Source of the DNA: Achromobacter spanius
GTDB lineage: Bacteria > Pseudomonadota > Gammaproteobacteria > Burkholderiales > Burkholderiaceae_B
Direction of reading: 5' to 3'
Length of the DNA stretch: 64,000 bases
Assembly: GCF_029637605.1 (NCBI RefSeq)
Contig: NZ_CP121261.1
Location: forward strand, 2,542,001-2,606,000
Part shown: positions 25,376-34,634 of the stretch, piece after piece
Numbering within the stretch: position 1 is the first letter of the stretch
How the letters are laid out: every line of letters starts with the position of its first letter
Program-made: the position numbers and the translations under genes
Notes under the pieces: generated by a model
Databases searched by the model: none
What the model saw: the letters and a program-made list of their open reading frames with translations, nothing else
What the model was told of the DNA's origin: nothing

Positions 25376-26275
25376 ATGGCACTCAGGCCCCACGTAAAAG
25401 AGCGCGTTCAATTTCTGTTTGAAGCTACCATTTGGGTCATCGCACCATTTACATGGCTCATGTACGCAACAGCGACTGGGCTAAATAAAGCGGATGACTG
25501 GATCCGCTCGACGACCGTAATGGTCCCATTTGCTTACCTTATCGCTATACCGGTGCTATACGCGCTAGTGTTCGGTACTCTTCCTATAGCCCACATTCGC
25601 GCACACCGACGGGGCCTACGCTCGTTCCAATTTCTCGCTGGCAGCGAATATGCAGAAAATATTGGAATGTCATTCAATCGAGTCGCTGAGAGCGACGAGG
25701 AAAGGGCAGCAAATCAAAAGCATGACAAAGCTGTTCGAAAACTGGTTCATATCAGAGAACACGCGCACCTGCGGTTTCTCAGCGACCTAACTCGCCAATC
25801 TAAAATAGTCGCCGACAATGTGAGGACGCGCGCGGGGCTTTTTCTGCTTGGCGGTATCGTGATTGCTTTTTCAGGCGTCGGCTTCTTTTATGCCCAAACT
25901 CCACGCACCTACACAGGAAAGGAACTTTCTGAGATTCTCGCCACTCTCGCGCCGAATTTTGGAGTGTTATTTTTTATTGAATTTATCGCTTTGTTCATGT
26001 TCCGCCAATATCGCCCACTAATGGACGAGTTTCGACACTACGAAGCGATCCAAAGGCGTCGTGAAGAGGTCGGAGCCTTGCTTAGCCTTCTTGAAGAGCA
26101 CGATGTTGAAGTAAATCCCTTAGAGCTCGCGCGCGAAGGCTTCTATTTCTCGATAGGAGAACTTCTAGAAAATGGGGAAACCACTGCATTACTGGAGACG
26201 CGGAAGCTAGATCGAGATGAAGCGGTGGGCTTATGGAGCAAAGTTATTGACGCGCTCCCTCGAATGAAGTCCTAA
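25376..26275 (+). CDS. Island membrane protein with cytoplasmic domains, unknown
   Basis: A 299-residue protein. Two hydrophobic stretches lie near the N-terminus (VIAPFTWLMYATATG; PFAYLIAIPVLYALVFG), then a charged cytoplasmic region (~90-145), then two more membrane helices (LFLLGGIVIAFSGVGFFYA; FGVLFFIEFIALFMF) and a C-terminal acidic helical part (RREEVGALLSLLEEHDVEVN). ATG 25376 follows AGGATGCAAC; an earlier ATG at 25280 is possible. Codon use is unlike the high-GC flanks, which fits transfer. Function unknown. Confidence 0.6.
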   Translation: MALRPHVKERVQFLFEATIWVIAPFTWLMYATATGLNKADDWIRSTTVMVPFAYLIAIPVLYALVFGTLPIAHIRAHRRGLRSFQFLAGSEYAENIGMSFNRVAESDEERAANQKHDKAVRKLVHIREHAHLRFLSDLTRQSKIVADNVRTRAGLFLLGGIVIAFSGVGFFYAQTPRTYTGKELSEILATLAPNFGVLFFIEFIALFMFRQYRPLMDEFRHYEAIQRRREEVGALLSLLEEHDVEVNPLELAREGFYFSIGELLENGETTALLETRKLDRDEAVGLWSKVIDALPRMKS

Positions 26276-26639
26276 ATGGACGCGAGTACAAAAAACAAAA
26301 GACCCATAGCTTTCGGTTAGGGGGCTTCTATGACACAGCCTCCCGACAGCATCGTGCTCATGAGCCATGAGTCTGAAAGATGAATTCGTTCGCCCAAATA
26401 CTAAACTCACCAAGAGGGTTGACCCTAATCCCGAATAAGTCCGAACCAGAAGTAGGAATCTCCCGCTCCTTGGAGGTAGCGCGTTGCACCACAAACTGTG
26501 TCACAACAGAAACCCAAGCCGTCTGAACCTAGGCACAGCGCCGGTACAAATTCGAATTGGCAGCGGTCGCGGTGTTTCCCATACGCGGCTACCGCATAGC
26601 AATCATTGGATTTTTCGAATCGGCACCGCACTGACTGCG

Positions 26640-26717
26640 TTAATTTCCGTTGGTTCCCAACGGCTGAATCTGATGCTCGGTGTCGTCTTGTTGAGTGGTC
26701 AATTCCATCTTTTCCAT
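26640..26717 (-). CDS. Possible 25-residue peptide gene
   Basis: A minus-strand ORF with an excellent ribosome site (AGGAG seven bases before ATG 26717). The product begins MEKMELTTQQDD and ends PLGTNGN; it is polar and acidic at first. It sits in otherwise gene-poor island DNA. It could be a small peptide gene, a leader peptide or chance. Confidence 0.25.
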   Translation of the reverse strand: MEKMELTTQQDDTEHQIQPLGTNGN

Positions 26718-27433
26718 GGGGATCTCCTGCAAGTCGCGGGCGAAGAAAGCTGCATCGACGTCGGCTGAGCATCAGCGGAGGACGGGAGCTACCGGTGTTC
26801 AATACTGGCGAATTCCCGGGTACTCGATCAAAGCCGAGCTTAGAGCGAACCAATAATAATGGCGCTGCACACATCAGTCTTTAGTCGTAGTCGATCGTTT
26901 CGGAATTTGCCACCGCAAAGTCTGGAGGTAACGATCCCGAAACACCATCTTCAACCCGGCGAGCAAGCGGGGCCTCGGCCCGCATCGGCTTAGTCCCTGA
27001 GTACTCGGGCGCAAAAAGCTGGGCGATATCGGCATGGGTTCAAGGTTGCCCGATGGCTGGGAAGTTCTCGACCACTTGAACTTCGGCAACAGCATCAGCA
27101 AGTAGAGGAACGCCATAGCACGATAAGTTCGAACATCCGCATGCATCCGACACAAAACGTGATTTTATGCGCGTCGTCCGTGCCTACACCTGTGATGAAT
27201 GTCGGGAATGGTCGACGCGCCTTCGCGTTGTCGTTGCCCGCGCGCTGGTCCGCGCAAGCGCCAGCAGGCCACATTTTTTCGCAACTACGAAGAGGTTAGA
27301 GGCGTACGCGCGACACGGGGGTGGGCATCAAGTTGGAAGGACGCTCAATCGGCCTGGATTCTCACGCTGGCTAAGAACTCATAACCTGCCAGATCTCCCA
27401 AGACCCCGTAAAACCCTGTATTCCCTAAAGATT

Positions 27434-27459
27434 CTGGCGCGGCAGGAGGGGCTCGAACC
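27434..27459. repeat. Internal 26-bp attachment-site copy
   Basis: Identical over 26 bases to 35521-35546, the 3' end of tRNA-Arg including its CCA. Homology stops sharply on both sides, unlike the longer left repeat, which suggests the junction of a second, older or shorter integrated element. Confidence 0.7.
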
Positions 27460-27641
27460 GTTATATTAGGTGCGGAAGGCTAAACGCGCGCCCCATGCGA
27501 CGCAAGCTACTAAATAAAAAGAGATTTCCATCCAGCGCAAGCATGCAATCAGCTGCATGCTTGGGATCGAAGCGACAGGGTAATCCCCCGCAAAAGCGAT
27601 GAGGTCAGAAGTAGAATTTTCTCGTTGAGGAGTTCTACCGC

Positions 27642-27908
27642 ATGAAGAAGTCGAGATTTACGGACAGCCAGATCATTGACGCCATCAAGCGCGTGGAAGC
27701 TGGTCTTGCCGTTCCTGAGCTATGCCGGGACCTAGGCATCAGCTCGGCTACGTTCTACAAGTGGCGTTCCAAGTACGGCGGCATGGACGTATCGCTGATG
27801 GCACGCATGAAGGAATTGGAGGCCGAGAACGCGCGGCTGCGCAAGATGTACGTCGAGGAGAAGCTCAAGGCCGAGATCGTGACGGAGGCGCTAGAAAAAA
27901 AGTGGTGA
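27642..27908 (+). CDS. IS3 OrfA (transposase HTH subunit)
   Basis: An 88-residue protein with the IS3 helix-turn-helix ([36 protein letters not shown]) and a leucine-zipper-like C-terminus ([20 protein letters not shown]). The gene ends just past an A7 run at 27895-27901, the slippage site that joins it to OrfB. Confidence 0.95.
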   Translation: MKKSRFTDSQIIDAIKRVEAGLAVPELCRDLGISSATFYKWRSKYGGMDVSLMARMKELEAENARLRKMYVEEKLKAEIVTEALEKKW

Positions 27909-28729
27909 GGCCATCTCGCCGCCGCGAGATGGCCCAACGTGCAGTGCAGGATCGCGGCGTATCGATCCGGATGGCCTGCGAGGCGTTCAGGGTCAGCCAG
28001 ACTTGTTATCGGTACGTCGCCAAGGCAGACGCTGAGAACGAGGAGATCGCCAACTGGCTGCAACGTCTGACCGACAACCATTGCAACTGGGGCTTTGGTC
28101 TGTGCTTCCTGTATTTGCGCAATGTTCGAGGCTTCGGCTGGAACCATAAGCGTGTGTACCGGATCTATCGCGAGCTCGAACTGAACCTGCGTATCAAGCC
28201 GCGCAAACGACTGATGCGGCAGACGCCTGAGCCCCTGACCGTGCCCACCAATGTGAACCAGGTATGGCCGATGGACTTCATGCATGACCGGCTTGCCGAT
28301 GGGCGCAGCATCCGCGTGTTCAACGTGATTAACGACTTCAACCGCGAGGCGCTGGGCATTGAAGTTGACTTCTCGTTGCCGTCCGAGCGCGTGATCCGCA
28401 CGCTCAAGCAGATCATCGGCTGGCGGGGAAAGCCCTTGGCCATTCGGTGCGATAACGGACCCGAATACCTGAGCGCGGCAATTGTCGATTGGGCCGAGGC
28501 ATGGGGCATAAAGCTCGAATATATCCAGCCGGGCAAGCCGCAACAGAATGCCTACGTCGAACGGTTCAACAGGACCGTGCGCTACGAATGGCTGTCCCAA
28601 TATCACTGGGACGATCTGGACCATGTACAGCGCGTCGCCACGCAGTGGATGTGGTCCTACAATCACGAACGCCCAAATATGGCACTGGGCGGCTTCACCC
28701 CCAAACAGCGGCTAGCCATGGCTGCGTAG
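27905..28729 (+). CDS. IS3 OrfB (DDE transposase, made by -1 frameshift)
   Basis: About 274 residues read in the -1 frame after the A7 run. It carries the integrase core with the catalytic triad: Asp in [10 protein letters not shown], Asp in RCDNGPEYL and Glu in [10 protein letters not shown]. The frame is intact to its stop, so the element could still be active. It has no clear independent start codon, as expected for the OrfAB fusion. Confidence 0.92.
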   Translation: MRPSRRREMAQRAVQDRGVSIRMACEAFRVSQTCYRYVAKADAENEEIANWLQRLTDNHCNWGFGLCFLYLRNVRGFGWNHKRVYRIYRELELNLRIKPRKRLMRQTPEPLTVPTNVNQVWPMDFMHDRLADGRSIRVFNVINDFNREALGIEVDFSLPSERVIRTLKQIIGWRGKPLAIRCDNGPEYLSAAIVDWAEAWGIKLEYIQPGKPQQNAYVERFNRTVRYEWLSQYHWDDLDHVQRVATQWMWSYNHERPNMALGGFTPKQRLAMAA

Positions 28730-28746
28730 CGTTCCTACTTCTGCCA

Positions 28747-29968
28747 ATTGTGGATTCAGACGGTCAGTGCAACATTGCGTCCAGCGCTTCAGCCGGGGTC
28801 TTGAATCCCAACGTTTTTCTAGGCCGGGAGTTTAGCTTGGCGGCAACTGCATCAATCTCGCACTGCGTATAGTTTGCCAAGCCTGTTCTTTTTGGGAAGT
28901 ACTGGCGTAGCAGGCCATTCGTATTTTCGTTGGTGCCTCGCTGCCAGGGGCTGCCCGGATCGCAGAAGTAAACGACCATATTGGTGGCAATACTAAAGTG
29001 CCTGTGCGCTGACAACTCAGCACCGCGGTCCCGGGTTAGGCTTTTCCTTAGTTGAGCAGGCAGCTGGCGCATCTGCTCAACAAGGGCTCGAGTGACGGTT
29101 TCGGCCCGCTTGTCTTCGATCCTGCAAAGCACGGTGAACCGCGTGCTTCTGTCGACGATCGTGGCAATGGCGCTCTGATTTGCTCCCGAAATAAGATCGC
29201 CTTCCCAATGCCCTGGCAATGCGCGGTCTTCGATCTCCGCAGGACGAGAACGAATTGAGATGCAGTCGGGAATGCCGCCTGAAATGGCCGCCCGATGGGG
29301 TCTGGCATGGCGGAACATTCGCTGAGTCCGCAGGTGCTTTTTTAGTTCTTCACGCAGTACGCCGCGGGCTTGAACAAACAGCGATCGATAGATTGTTTCG
29401 TGCGAAACACACATGATCTTTCCGTCAGGAGAGTGACGCTTCAGCCATCCTGAAATCTGTTCTGGCGACCAGTCAGCCTCCAACAGGCGTATCACGATAC
29501 CGCGCAGCTCCGGTTCACTGGACAGCAGGTAAGGCTTCGGTCGCAGACCACGCTTCAAGAACTGCTTTTCAGCATCGTACGCTCGGTACTTCCCTGGTCC
29601 ACCATTGCGGCCGACCTCTCTCGAGATCGTCGATGCTGAGCGGCCCAACTGGCGACCAATAGCTCGATAACTTGCGCCACTGGCCAACCCTCGAGAGATC
29701 GACTCGCGCTCTTCTGCTGACAGGCATTTTGCACGGCGCGTCCTGGTCCTAGGCGAGATGCCTCCGTGGGTACAGGAGATATGAAAAGACAGTCGCAGGA
29801 GGCTTAGATATGTCGCGTGCAATGGAGCTCATCGGGGTCCCCTTGCGCCATAGCTCCCAAATCCTAGACTTCCTCTCCGTAGTCATGGCGCCGTAAATAC
29901 TGACCATTGCACACCTCTATCCATCAGGCTTTCAATAGGGTGTTGCACTGACCGTCTGAATCCACAAT
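28747..29968 (-). mobile_element. IS30-family insertion sequence with perfect 28-bp ends
   Basis: Terminal inverted repeats at 28747-28774 and 29941-29968 match perfectly over 28 bases (starting ATTGTGGATTCAGACGG). The single transposase gene on the minus strand is frameshifted. It sits directly against the IS3 right end. Confidence 0.9.
28764..29886 (-). pseudogene. IS30 transposase, split by a one-base insertion
   Basis: The long frame carries HTH (ASYRAIGRQLGRSASTISRE), GHWEGDLI, DRSTRF and NENTNGLLRQYFP motifs and ends ALDAMLH. Its real N-terminus lies in another frame from ATG 29886: MTTERKSRIWELWRKG and onward to YLLY. The frames meet at a TACCCACGG run near 29778, where TACCACGG would restore YLLYHGGISPR. 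One extra C therefore breaks the gene; the element needs help in trans unless this is a read error. Confidence 0.85.
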
Positions 29969-30022
29969 CGCTAAAAATGGGGGGATTACCCAACGGCCCA
30001 GAGATCTTCTGATGCCTACTGT

Positions 30023-30128
30023 ATGACCGAAGCCAAATGGCATTTCGGTCCAACACATCAACCCTGCACGTCGGCTCAAAACGCATTCATCGAGCAGGCT
30101 AATCATACATGTCGCACTGAAGCGATCA
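30023..30128 (+). pseudogene. IS3-type transposase fragment
   Basis: The frame reads QPCTSAQNAFIEQANHTCRTEAI, a degenerate version of the IS3 OrfB block that normally reads PGKPxQNAFIERFNxTxRxE. Both flanks lack further homology. Decayed insertion sequence. Confidence 0.5.
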
Positions 30129-30307
30129 AAGCGCGCCGGTGTCGAACGTCGATAGGTTTACACGATTACCCATCAGTTGGCCGACTCCAACAAAGCCCGC
30201 ACGCACAAGTCGTTGGATCGTCTTCCGCCGGGGGCCGTAAGCTAAGGCGAGTACCGATTTTCTCTGCCAGCCTCCATTCGACAAGCAGTTCACACAACCG
30301 CATAGAT

Positions 30308-30331
30308 CGAATACCCAATTTTGGGTATTCG
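30308..30331. promoter_or_regulatory. 24-bp perfect palindrome upstream of the RiPP locus
   Basis: CGAATACCCAA-TT-TTGGGTATTCG, 11-bp arms, about 160 bases before the precursor gene. No U-run follows on either strand, so it looks more like an operator than a terminator. The binding protein is unknown and not encoded alongside. Confidence 0.4.
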
Positions 30332-30492
30332 AAAAATAGGCAGATTCCGTAGAATTTGCCCACCGTTAACGTCGGACATCCAAATTCCGAGACTGACCCA
30401 AATTGCTAAAGAACGGGATTTTGACCACGTACTGCGACGAAGACCAGGATGAGTGTTACGCGCTAGAACCAATTAGCCTTTAGGAGGCCAGC

Positions 30493-30738
30493 ATGAACGA
30501 ATCCGAGAAGTTGCCCTTTGCACTGGCGGTCCCCTCTGCGACATCTGTTTTGACACCGGATGATCAGCAGTGGGCCGATTTTTTTGCAAAAGAGGAGGCT
30601 TACATTGCATATGTGATGCCGGCTGGAAGAGCCCTTCCTTTAGCGGGACCGGCCTCGACGAATTGCGGTACTTATTGCGGGACAGTGGGGAATGGCCTCG
30701 ACGACATCAGCAATGACATCTCAGAAGACACTGCGTGA
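30493..30738 (+). CDS. Putative graspetide-type RiPP precursor peptide
   Basis: An 81-residue peptide. The leader contains KLPFALAVPSATSVLTPDD; a middle acidic/aromatic part (WADFFAKEEAYIAYV) follows. The C-terminal core has regularly spaced hydroxyl and Cys residues (Thr56, Thr60, Thr64; Cys58, Cys62) and then an acidic tail (Asp70, Asp71, Asp75, Glu78, Asp79). Thr/Ser donors followed by Asp/Glu acceptors is what omega-ester graspetides need. TTAGGAGG precedes ATG 30493. The ATP-grasp ligase gene starts 25 bases after the stop. Assigned by context and composition; no homologue recognised. Confidence 0.65.
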   Translation: MNESEKLPFALAVPSATSVLTPDDQQWADFFAKEEAYIAYVMPAGRALPLAGPASTNCGTYCGTVGNGLDDISNDISEDTA

Positions 30739-30763
30739 TTCCGACCAATTCGGGAGGATAATT

Positions 30764-31729
30764 ATGTCTATCACGCGGCTTCCCAAAGTTCTAATAATCG
30801 CAGACGATGATGATCTCCATGCGCAAGCGTTGTGTCGGCATTACGAAGCTGAAAAGTCAGCCGTGGCCTACCTGCTTAATTCTGCGCACTTTCCTCAACG
30901 AGTGAAGCTGTCCTATACGACCTCGGAACAATCTACTGTCCTGAAACTTGCATCAGGTAGTGTCCTAGTGGAGGAGGAGATAACAGGGATATGGTACCGA
31001 CGGCCGAAACCACATGAAATAGATCAGGGCATCAGAGAAGACAGAGCCAGGAAGTTTGCCGCTGCGGAAAGCAGAACCTTGTTCCAAGGTTGGCTGTGTC
31101 GCTGTGGAAACAAAGTTGTAAATCCTGTTGCCGCTGATAGGCTTGCCCACTTTAAGCCGTTGCAGCTAGCCAAGGCCCGATCGGTCGGATTGAACGTACC
31201 GGCAACTTTGATCTCTAACGATCAGTTGGAAGTGGCGCAGTTTTTGGATCGCTGGGACAAGAGAGTTATATTCAAGATATTGACTACAACACCATGGCAG
31301 GTTACTGAAACGAAAAGCTGGCAGTCCGAATATAATTCGATGCTCGGCTTGATATCCCTGGCCCCCGTGATTTGGCAACAACGTATAGAACGGGGGCGGG
31401 ACTTTAGAGTGACAGTTATAGACAATGACGTAGCGGTAGCTGAAATCATTCCTGACCGAGCTAACGCACAGCTCGATTGGAGGTTGGATGTCAGCGCCAG
31501 GGTAATTCCTGCGGTGCTATCTAATGAAGTTTGCGAAAGGCTGCTGCGCTTGACGCGAGAGCTTGGTCTTCGCTATGGAGCCATTGACCTAAGAGAGGAT
31601 AATGACGGCAAGATGTGGTTCTTCGAAGTGAATCCTGGCGGTCAGTTCCTCTTTAACGATGTTCACGGAAAGGTTCCCGTTCTGCCGCTAATGGCAAAAG
31701 CTCTCGCTCAATCGACAAATGGCAGTTGA
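30764..31729 (+). CDS. MvdC/MvdD-like ATP-grasp peptide ligase
   Basis: A 321-residue enzyme predicted to form side-chain ester or amide cross-links in the precursor encoded just upstream. Family signatures are in place: IWYRRP (77-81), VIFKIL with a nucleotide-binding Lys171, PVIWQQRIERGRDFRVTVID (201-220), DWR (238-240), LRYGAIDLR with Asp275, and the metal-binding EVNPGGQFLF (288-297). GGGAGG precedes ATG 30764. No exporter, protease, acetyl- or methyltransferase gene follows, so any such steps must be supplied from elsewhere. Low-GC codon use marks it as acquired. Confidence 0.85.
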   Translation: MSITRLPKVLIIADDDDLHAQALCRHYEAEKSAVAYLLNSAHFPQRVKLSYTTSEQSTVLKLASGSVLVEEEITGIWYRRPKPHEIDQGIREDRARKFAAAESRTLFQGWLCRCGNKVVNPVAADRLAHFKPLQLAKARSVGLNVPATLISNDQLEVAQFLDRWDKRVIFKILTTTPWQVTETKSWQSEYNSMLGLISLAPVIWQQRIERGRDFRVTVIDNDVAVAEIIPDRANAQLDWRLDVSARVIPAVLSNEVCERLLRLTRELGLRYGAIDLREDNDGKMWFFEVNPGGQFLFNDVHGKVPVLPLMAKALAQSTNGS

Positions 31730-32124
31730 TCGAAAGTTAGGGACTGCGGAGCTCCTCTAATTCAAAGCAGCATATGACAAACTCGGCGAGCGACACGCAA
31801 CCTCGCTCCACGCTGCGGAACGACGCCTCGTATGTCAATGCTCAAAAAGAATGAGACGCTCGGGACGAGCGCATGCACCTTAGGGAGATGTGTGACGTAG
31901 AGGATTCGAACATATATTAGGGTCGGGCTGGTGCCCCCTGTGCCTATATCGGGAACAGCCCATTACACCTTCAGGCTTGCGGCCCGTAGCGGACATCGAA
32001 TCCACAGGTACAAAGGGCTGTCCTTGGTGAAGCACCACGCGCGGTTCTGACCTGAGGTTGCCCGTGCGAGCAGCACGCTGCACTTTTATGCTAGCGTCTC
32101 AAACAACGTTTGCTTCGAGTGATT
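31730..32124. other. Intergenic between convergent island genes
   Basis: I see no gene or clear terminator between the ATP-grasp stop and the end of the DUF262 gene. Confidence 0.5.
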
Positions 32125-34062
32125 TCAATCGCCCTCGATCCCATCCTCTTCGCTGGCATCCCATTCACTGTCAACGCGCTTGTCGTAGGCACCCACCCCT
32201 AGATTTTTCAGCGCGGCCATACCCCAACGTTCCGCAGCGAACTGATCAAGCTCTGCCAAACGTCGGCGGCAATTGTTGGGCCCCCAATACGGCGAAGACA
32301 TTAGCTTTCCACGGTAGTCAACCCGTCCCAACAGTTCATTGAAGTTGACCTGCACGATTTCTCGCATGGCGTCCAACTTTTCCTGAAAGCATACATTCTT
32401 TAGCCTTCGGTTATCTCGGGCGGGAAGAAGGGTCAAGTTGCCCAGAGAATGCAAATACGGCTTCATGGATAGGTTGTACTCCCGGAAGGCCTTCTTGGCT
32501 TTAAGGGTAGCGCCTTCGAGGAATCGATCATCCGGCTTCTGCGGGTATATATGTTCGATATCCCATGCAGCCCGGAATTCGTGCCAATTTCCAGATAGAA
32601 ACACTGGCAACTGCGCATCGATATGGAACTTATTTTTACTTCTTCCGCCCCTACCAAGGGCTGTACCGTACTGCCAAAAAAAGTATTTCAGGAACGAACC
32701 GAGATCTCCGTAGACGTTCGTCTGATGCAATGCCGACGCAGCGAACTCCCCATCGTCATACGCATCAGCGTAGATGGGATCCAGTACGAGTGCTTCCTGC
32801 CTGTCCCACAGAGTCGCGCGGGGCCAGAAGAGTCGATGATTGAGTTCCTTTGCCGTCGAGATTTTGGCGCCTGTGGCATCCTCGAGCTCGCCGTGGAATA
32901 GCTGGCGGGCAATGCGCCATTTCTGAGTACGTCGATAGTTTGCCCTTCTCATGGCTAGCGCGTCGCGGAACGAGGCAATTTCGCAAAACCGGATAACGTC
33001 ATTGGCCTCTTGCGGCATCTTCAGCAACGCCGCCACAATCACAGGCTGATACTCGGCTTCCCGATTTAGACGCGCAAAATCCAGCAGCGCTGCTTCAACC
33101 GGGTCGTTGCCTTTGCTCACGTCGGGTGAGACTACTCTTGCCCAGTGTTCGGCGACGAGTGCGAGAGAATCGATGTACCGGAGGATATAGGCAGCCAAGT
33201 CAACGGGTTCAAGCATCTCTACCCTGGCTATGAGCACATCAAGGACGCGGGATGAACTGTCGAAATTTTCTTTATCGAAGAGAATCCAGTGCACGCGCAA
33301 GAGTCGGTCCGCATCCAATTCTTCGAGTGGGGCGTCGGCCTTGGCTCCAGGCTTCCTCTTTGGGCAGATAATTCGATAAAGCTTATCGTAGCTTCGCGAA
33401 ATCCGATCAATCAATGCAGCACGATCCGCGTCCCCCTGTACGAGGGCAACTACTTCGATAAGCTTGTTCTTGACCAAATCAAATTGGGATACCTTGCGCC
33501 CTCGTAGATTGATCCGCTCAAACAGGGCAGTTGCACCCTCCAGCTTAGGTGCGACGTAAACGATTAACTCACACGCTTCAATCTCGGCTGCGGTGACCTT
33601 ACCTGGGAGCATTTCGCTCAGGCGTCGGTATGCACCGATCAACAGGTTCTGCGAAAGCGTCTCGGGGTGAACGGGTTCGCCGCTGACCAGTCGCTCGACG
33701 ATCGTGCCGTCATCAGTTGACCTGCTCTCCAGCCACAGTCGGTTTACGGCATTCGACGGCTGAAATATGGCCGCCTGCTGCCGCACCGCGGCCAACGCCA
33801 ACATCAGCGTCGTCAACCGTTGCTGTCCGTCAACTATGCCCAACCTTCCCTCATTCATATACACGACTGAAAGTCCCAAAAACAAAGCTTGCCTCTTATG
33901 GCTCGCATTGCGCAGATCTGTAATGAACTCGTCGACTTGACTCTCACGCCAATCGTATGGACGCTGAAACGCAGGGATAAAGAAATTCGTGCGCAGCAAA
34001 TCTTGCACTCTGAACAGCTTCGACGTGCCAGGCTGCCACATCTCTCCGATTGGGGAATCCAT
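32125..34062 (-). CDS. DUF262-DUF1524 (GmrSD-type) putative defence nuclease
   Basis: A 645-residue single-chain protein. The N-terminal DUF262 half has IPAFQRPYDW and the nucleotide-site motif DGQQRLTT (78-85). The C-terminal DUF1524 half has an HNH-like core: DIEHIYPQ near residue 500 and LGNLTLLPARDNRRLKN about 45 residues later. This is the architecture of GmrSD type IV restriction enzymes and related anti-phage proteins, which cut modified DNA; the target here is unknown. AAGGTGATAA precedes ATG 34062. It lies in the island without other restriction genes. Confidence 0.85.
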   Translation of the reverse strand: MDSPIGEMWQPGTSKLFRVQDLLRTNFFIPAFQRPYDWRESQVDEFITDLRNASHKRQALFLGLSVVYMNEGRLGIVDGQQRLTTLMLALAAVRQQAAIFQPSNAVNRLWLESRSTDDGTIVERLVSGEPVHPETLSQNLLIGAYRRLSEMLPGKVTAAEIEACELIVYVAPKLEGATALFERINLRGRKVSQFDLVKNKLIEVVALVQGDADRAALIDRISRSYDKLYRIICPKRKPGAKADAPLEELDADRLLRVHWILFDKENFDSSSRVLDVLIARVEMLEPVDLAAYILRYIDSLALVAEHWARVVSPDVSKGNDPVEAALLDFARLNREAEYQPVIVAALLKMPQEANDVIRFCEIASFRDALAMRRANYRRTQKWRIARQLFHGELEDATGAKISTAKELNHRLFWPRATLWDRQEALVLDPIYADAYDDGEFAASALHQTNVYGDLGSFLKYFFWQYGTALGRGGRSKNKFHIDAQLPVFLSGNWHEFRAAWDIEHIYPQKPDDRFLEGATLKAKKAFREYNLSMKPYLHSLGNLTLLPARDNRRLKNVCFQEKLDAMREIVQVNFNELLGRVDYRGKLMSSPYWGPNNCRRRLAELDQFAAERWGMAALKNLGVGAYDKRVDSEWDASEEDGIEGD

Positions 34063-34400
34063 TTATCACCTTACAAGTCATCGATAGGGGGCTTCCCGAC
34101 CACGAGAGCCATGGGAGCCGCAGCGAGGATGCTTCCTCTGGCCCGGAATGATACCGTCATTTACATTTCAGCCGTTTTTGATAGATCTGGAATCGACAGC
34201 AACCGCTGCATTGCTCACTGGTACACGTTGTGCAGGATGGGGTTCACGCATCAGACGCCGCTCCGTTCCAGCACTTCCTCCATCCGGACGACCGTGCGCC
34301 GGAGCTTTTCCCCTTGGAAGTCAATTTGTTGTCACGCGGACAACTTGCCCAATAGTCTGCAATCCGTTGAAATGTTGCATTCCGTGACAATGGGGCTCGT
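34063..34400. other. Intergenic upstream of the DUF262 gene
   Basis: A divergent promoter region; no gene or clear site is recognised. Confidence 0.4.
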
Positions 34401-34634
34401 ATGAGATGTGCAGTTGTCGACAATTCAACCCTAACTGCGGTTGAACGGCTTTTAGGACGAATCACCGTAAGCAACCTGCACGCTATCGAAGGAGACGTAG
34501 CCGCGTTTCAGCACCTTATTCAGACAATTCTGTTTTACGACAAAATCTTCTATGTGGATGACTACAAGGAACCGTATCGGGAAATGCGGCAGAAATCGTT
34601 CTCCTACATGACACCGATACTCCCGCTGACGTAG
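34401..34634 (+). CDS. Short hypothetical protein, possibly a truncated gene
   Basis: A 77-residue frame starting MRCAVVDNSTLTAVERLLG with a protein-like amphipathic composition; it ends abruptly after MTPILPLT. It reads like the N-terminus of a longer protein that lost its remainder in the island. No family recognised and no strong ribosome site. Confidence 0.3.
   Translation: MRCAVVDNSTLTAVERLLGRITVSNLHAIEGDVAAFQHLIQTILFYDKIFYVDDYKEPYREMRQKSFSYMTPILPLT

Larger units (their letters stand above)
26276..27603. other. Long island stretch without a convincing gene
   Basis: Several frames are open but none reads like a protein. It holds a possible 25-codon peptide gene (26640-26717, minus) and the internal 26-bp attachment-site copy (27434-27459). 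It probably consists of decayed mobile DNA. Confidence 0.5.
27604..28746 (+). mobile_element. IS3-family insertion sequence
   Basis: Contains orfA and orfB with a frameshift site. Imperfect terminal inverted repeats share CAGAAGTAG (left GGTCAGAAGTAGAA; right complement TGGCAGAAGTAGGAA). The right end abuts the IS30 left inverted repeat without a gap. The exact left end is uncertain by a few bases. Confidence 0.8.
29969..30492. other. Intergenic upstream of the RiPP locus
   Basis: Contains an IS3 transposase scrap (30023-30128) and a perfect palindrome (30308-30331). TTGACC at 30421 is a possible -35 box for the RiPP pair, but the matching -10 is poor. Confidence 0.45.

Noticed and set aside
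26425..26874. 149-codon minus-strand frame with a Cys-containing C-terminus
   Set aside because: Tempting as a peptide precursor, but it has no ribosome site, mixed composition and no partner gene nearby.
27167..27469. Open frame of 100 codons on the plus strand
   Set aside because: Its last residues come from reading through the tRNA-Arg 3' repeat, and the remainder has no protein-like pattern or ribosome site.
30023..30352. Plus-strand frame upstream of the RiPP locus as a full gene
   Set aside because: Only residues 1-35 resemble anything (IS3 OrfB); the rest is not protein-like, so it is listed as a transposase fragment.
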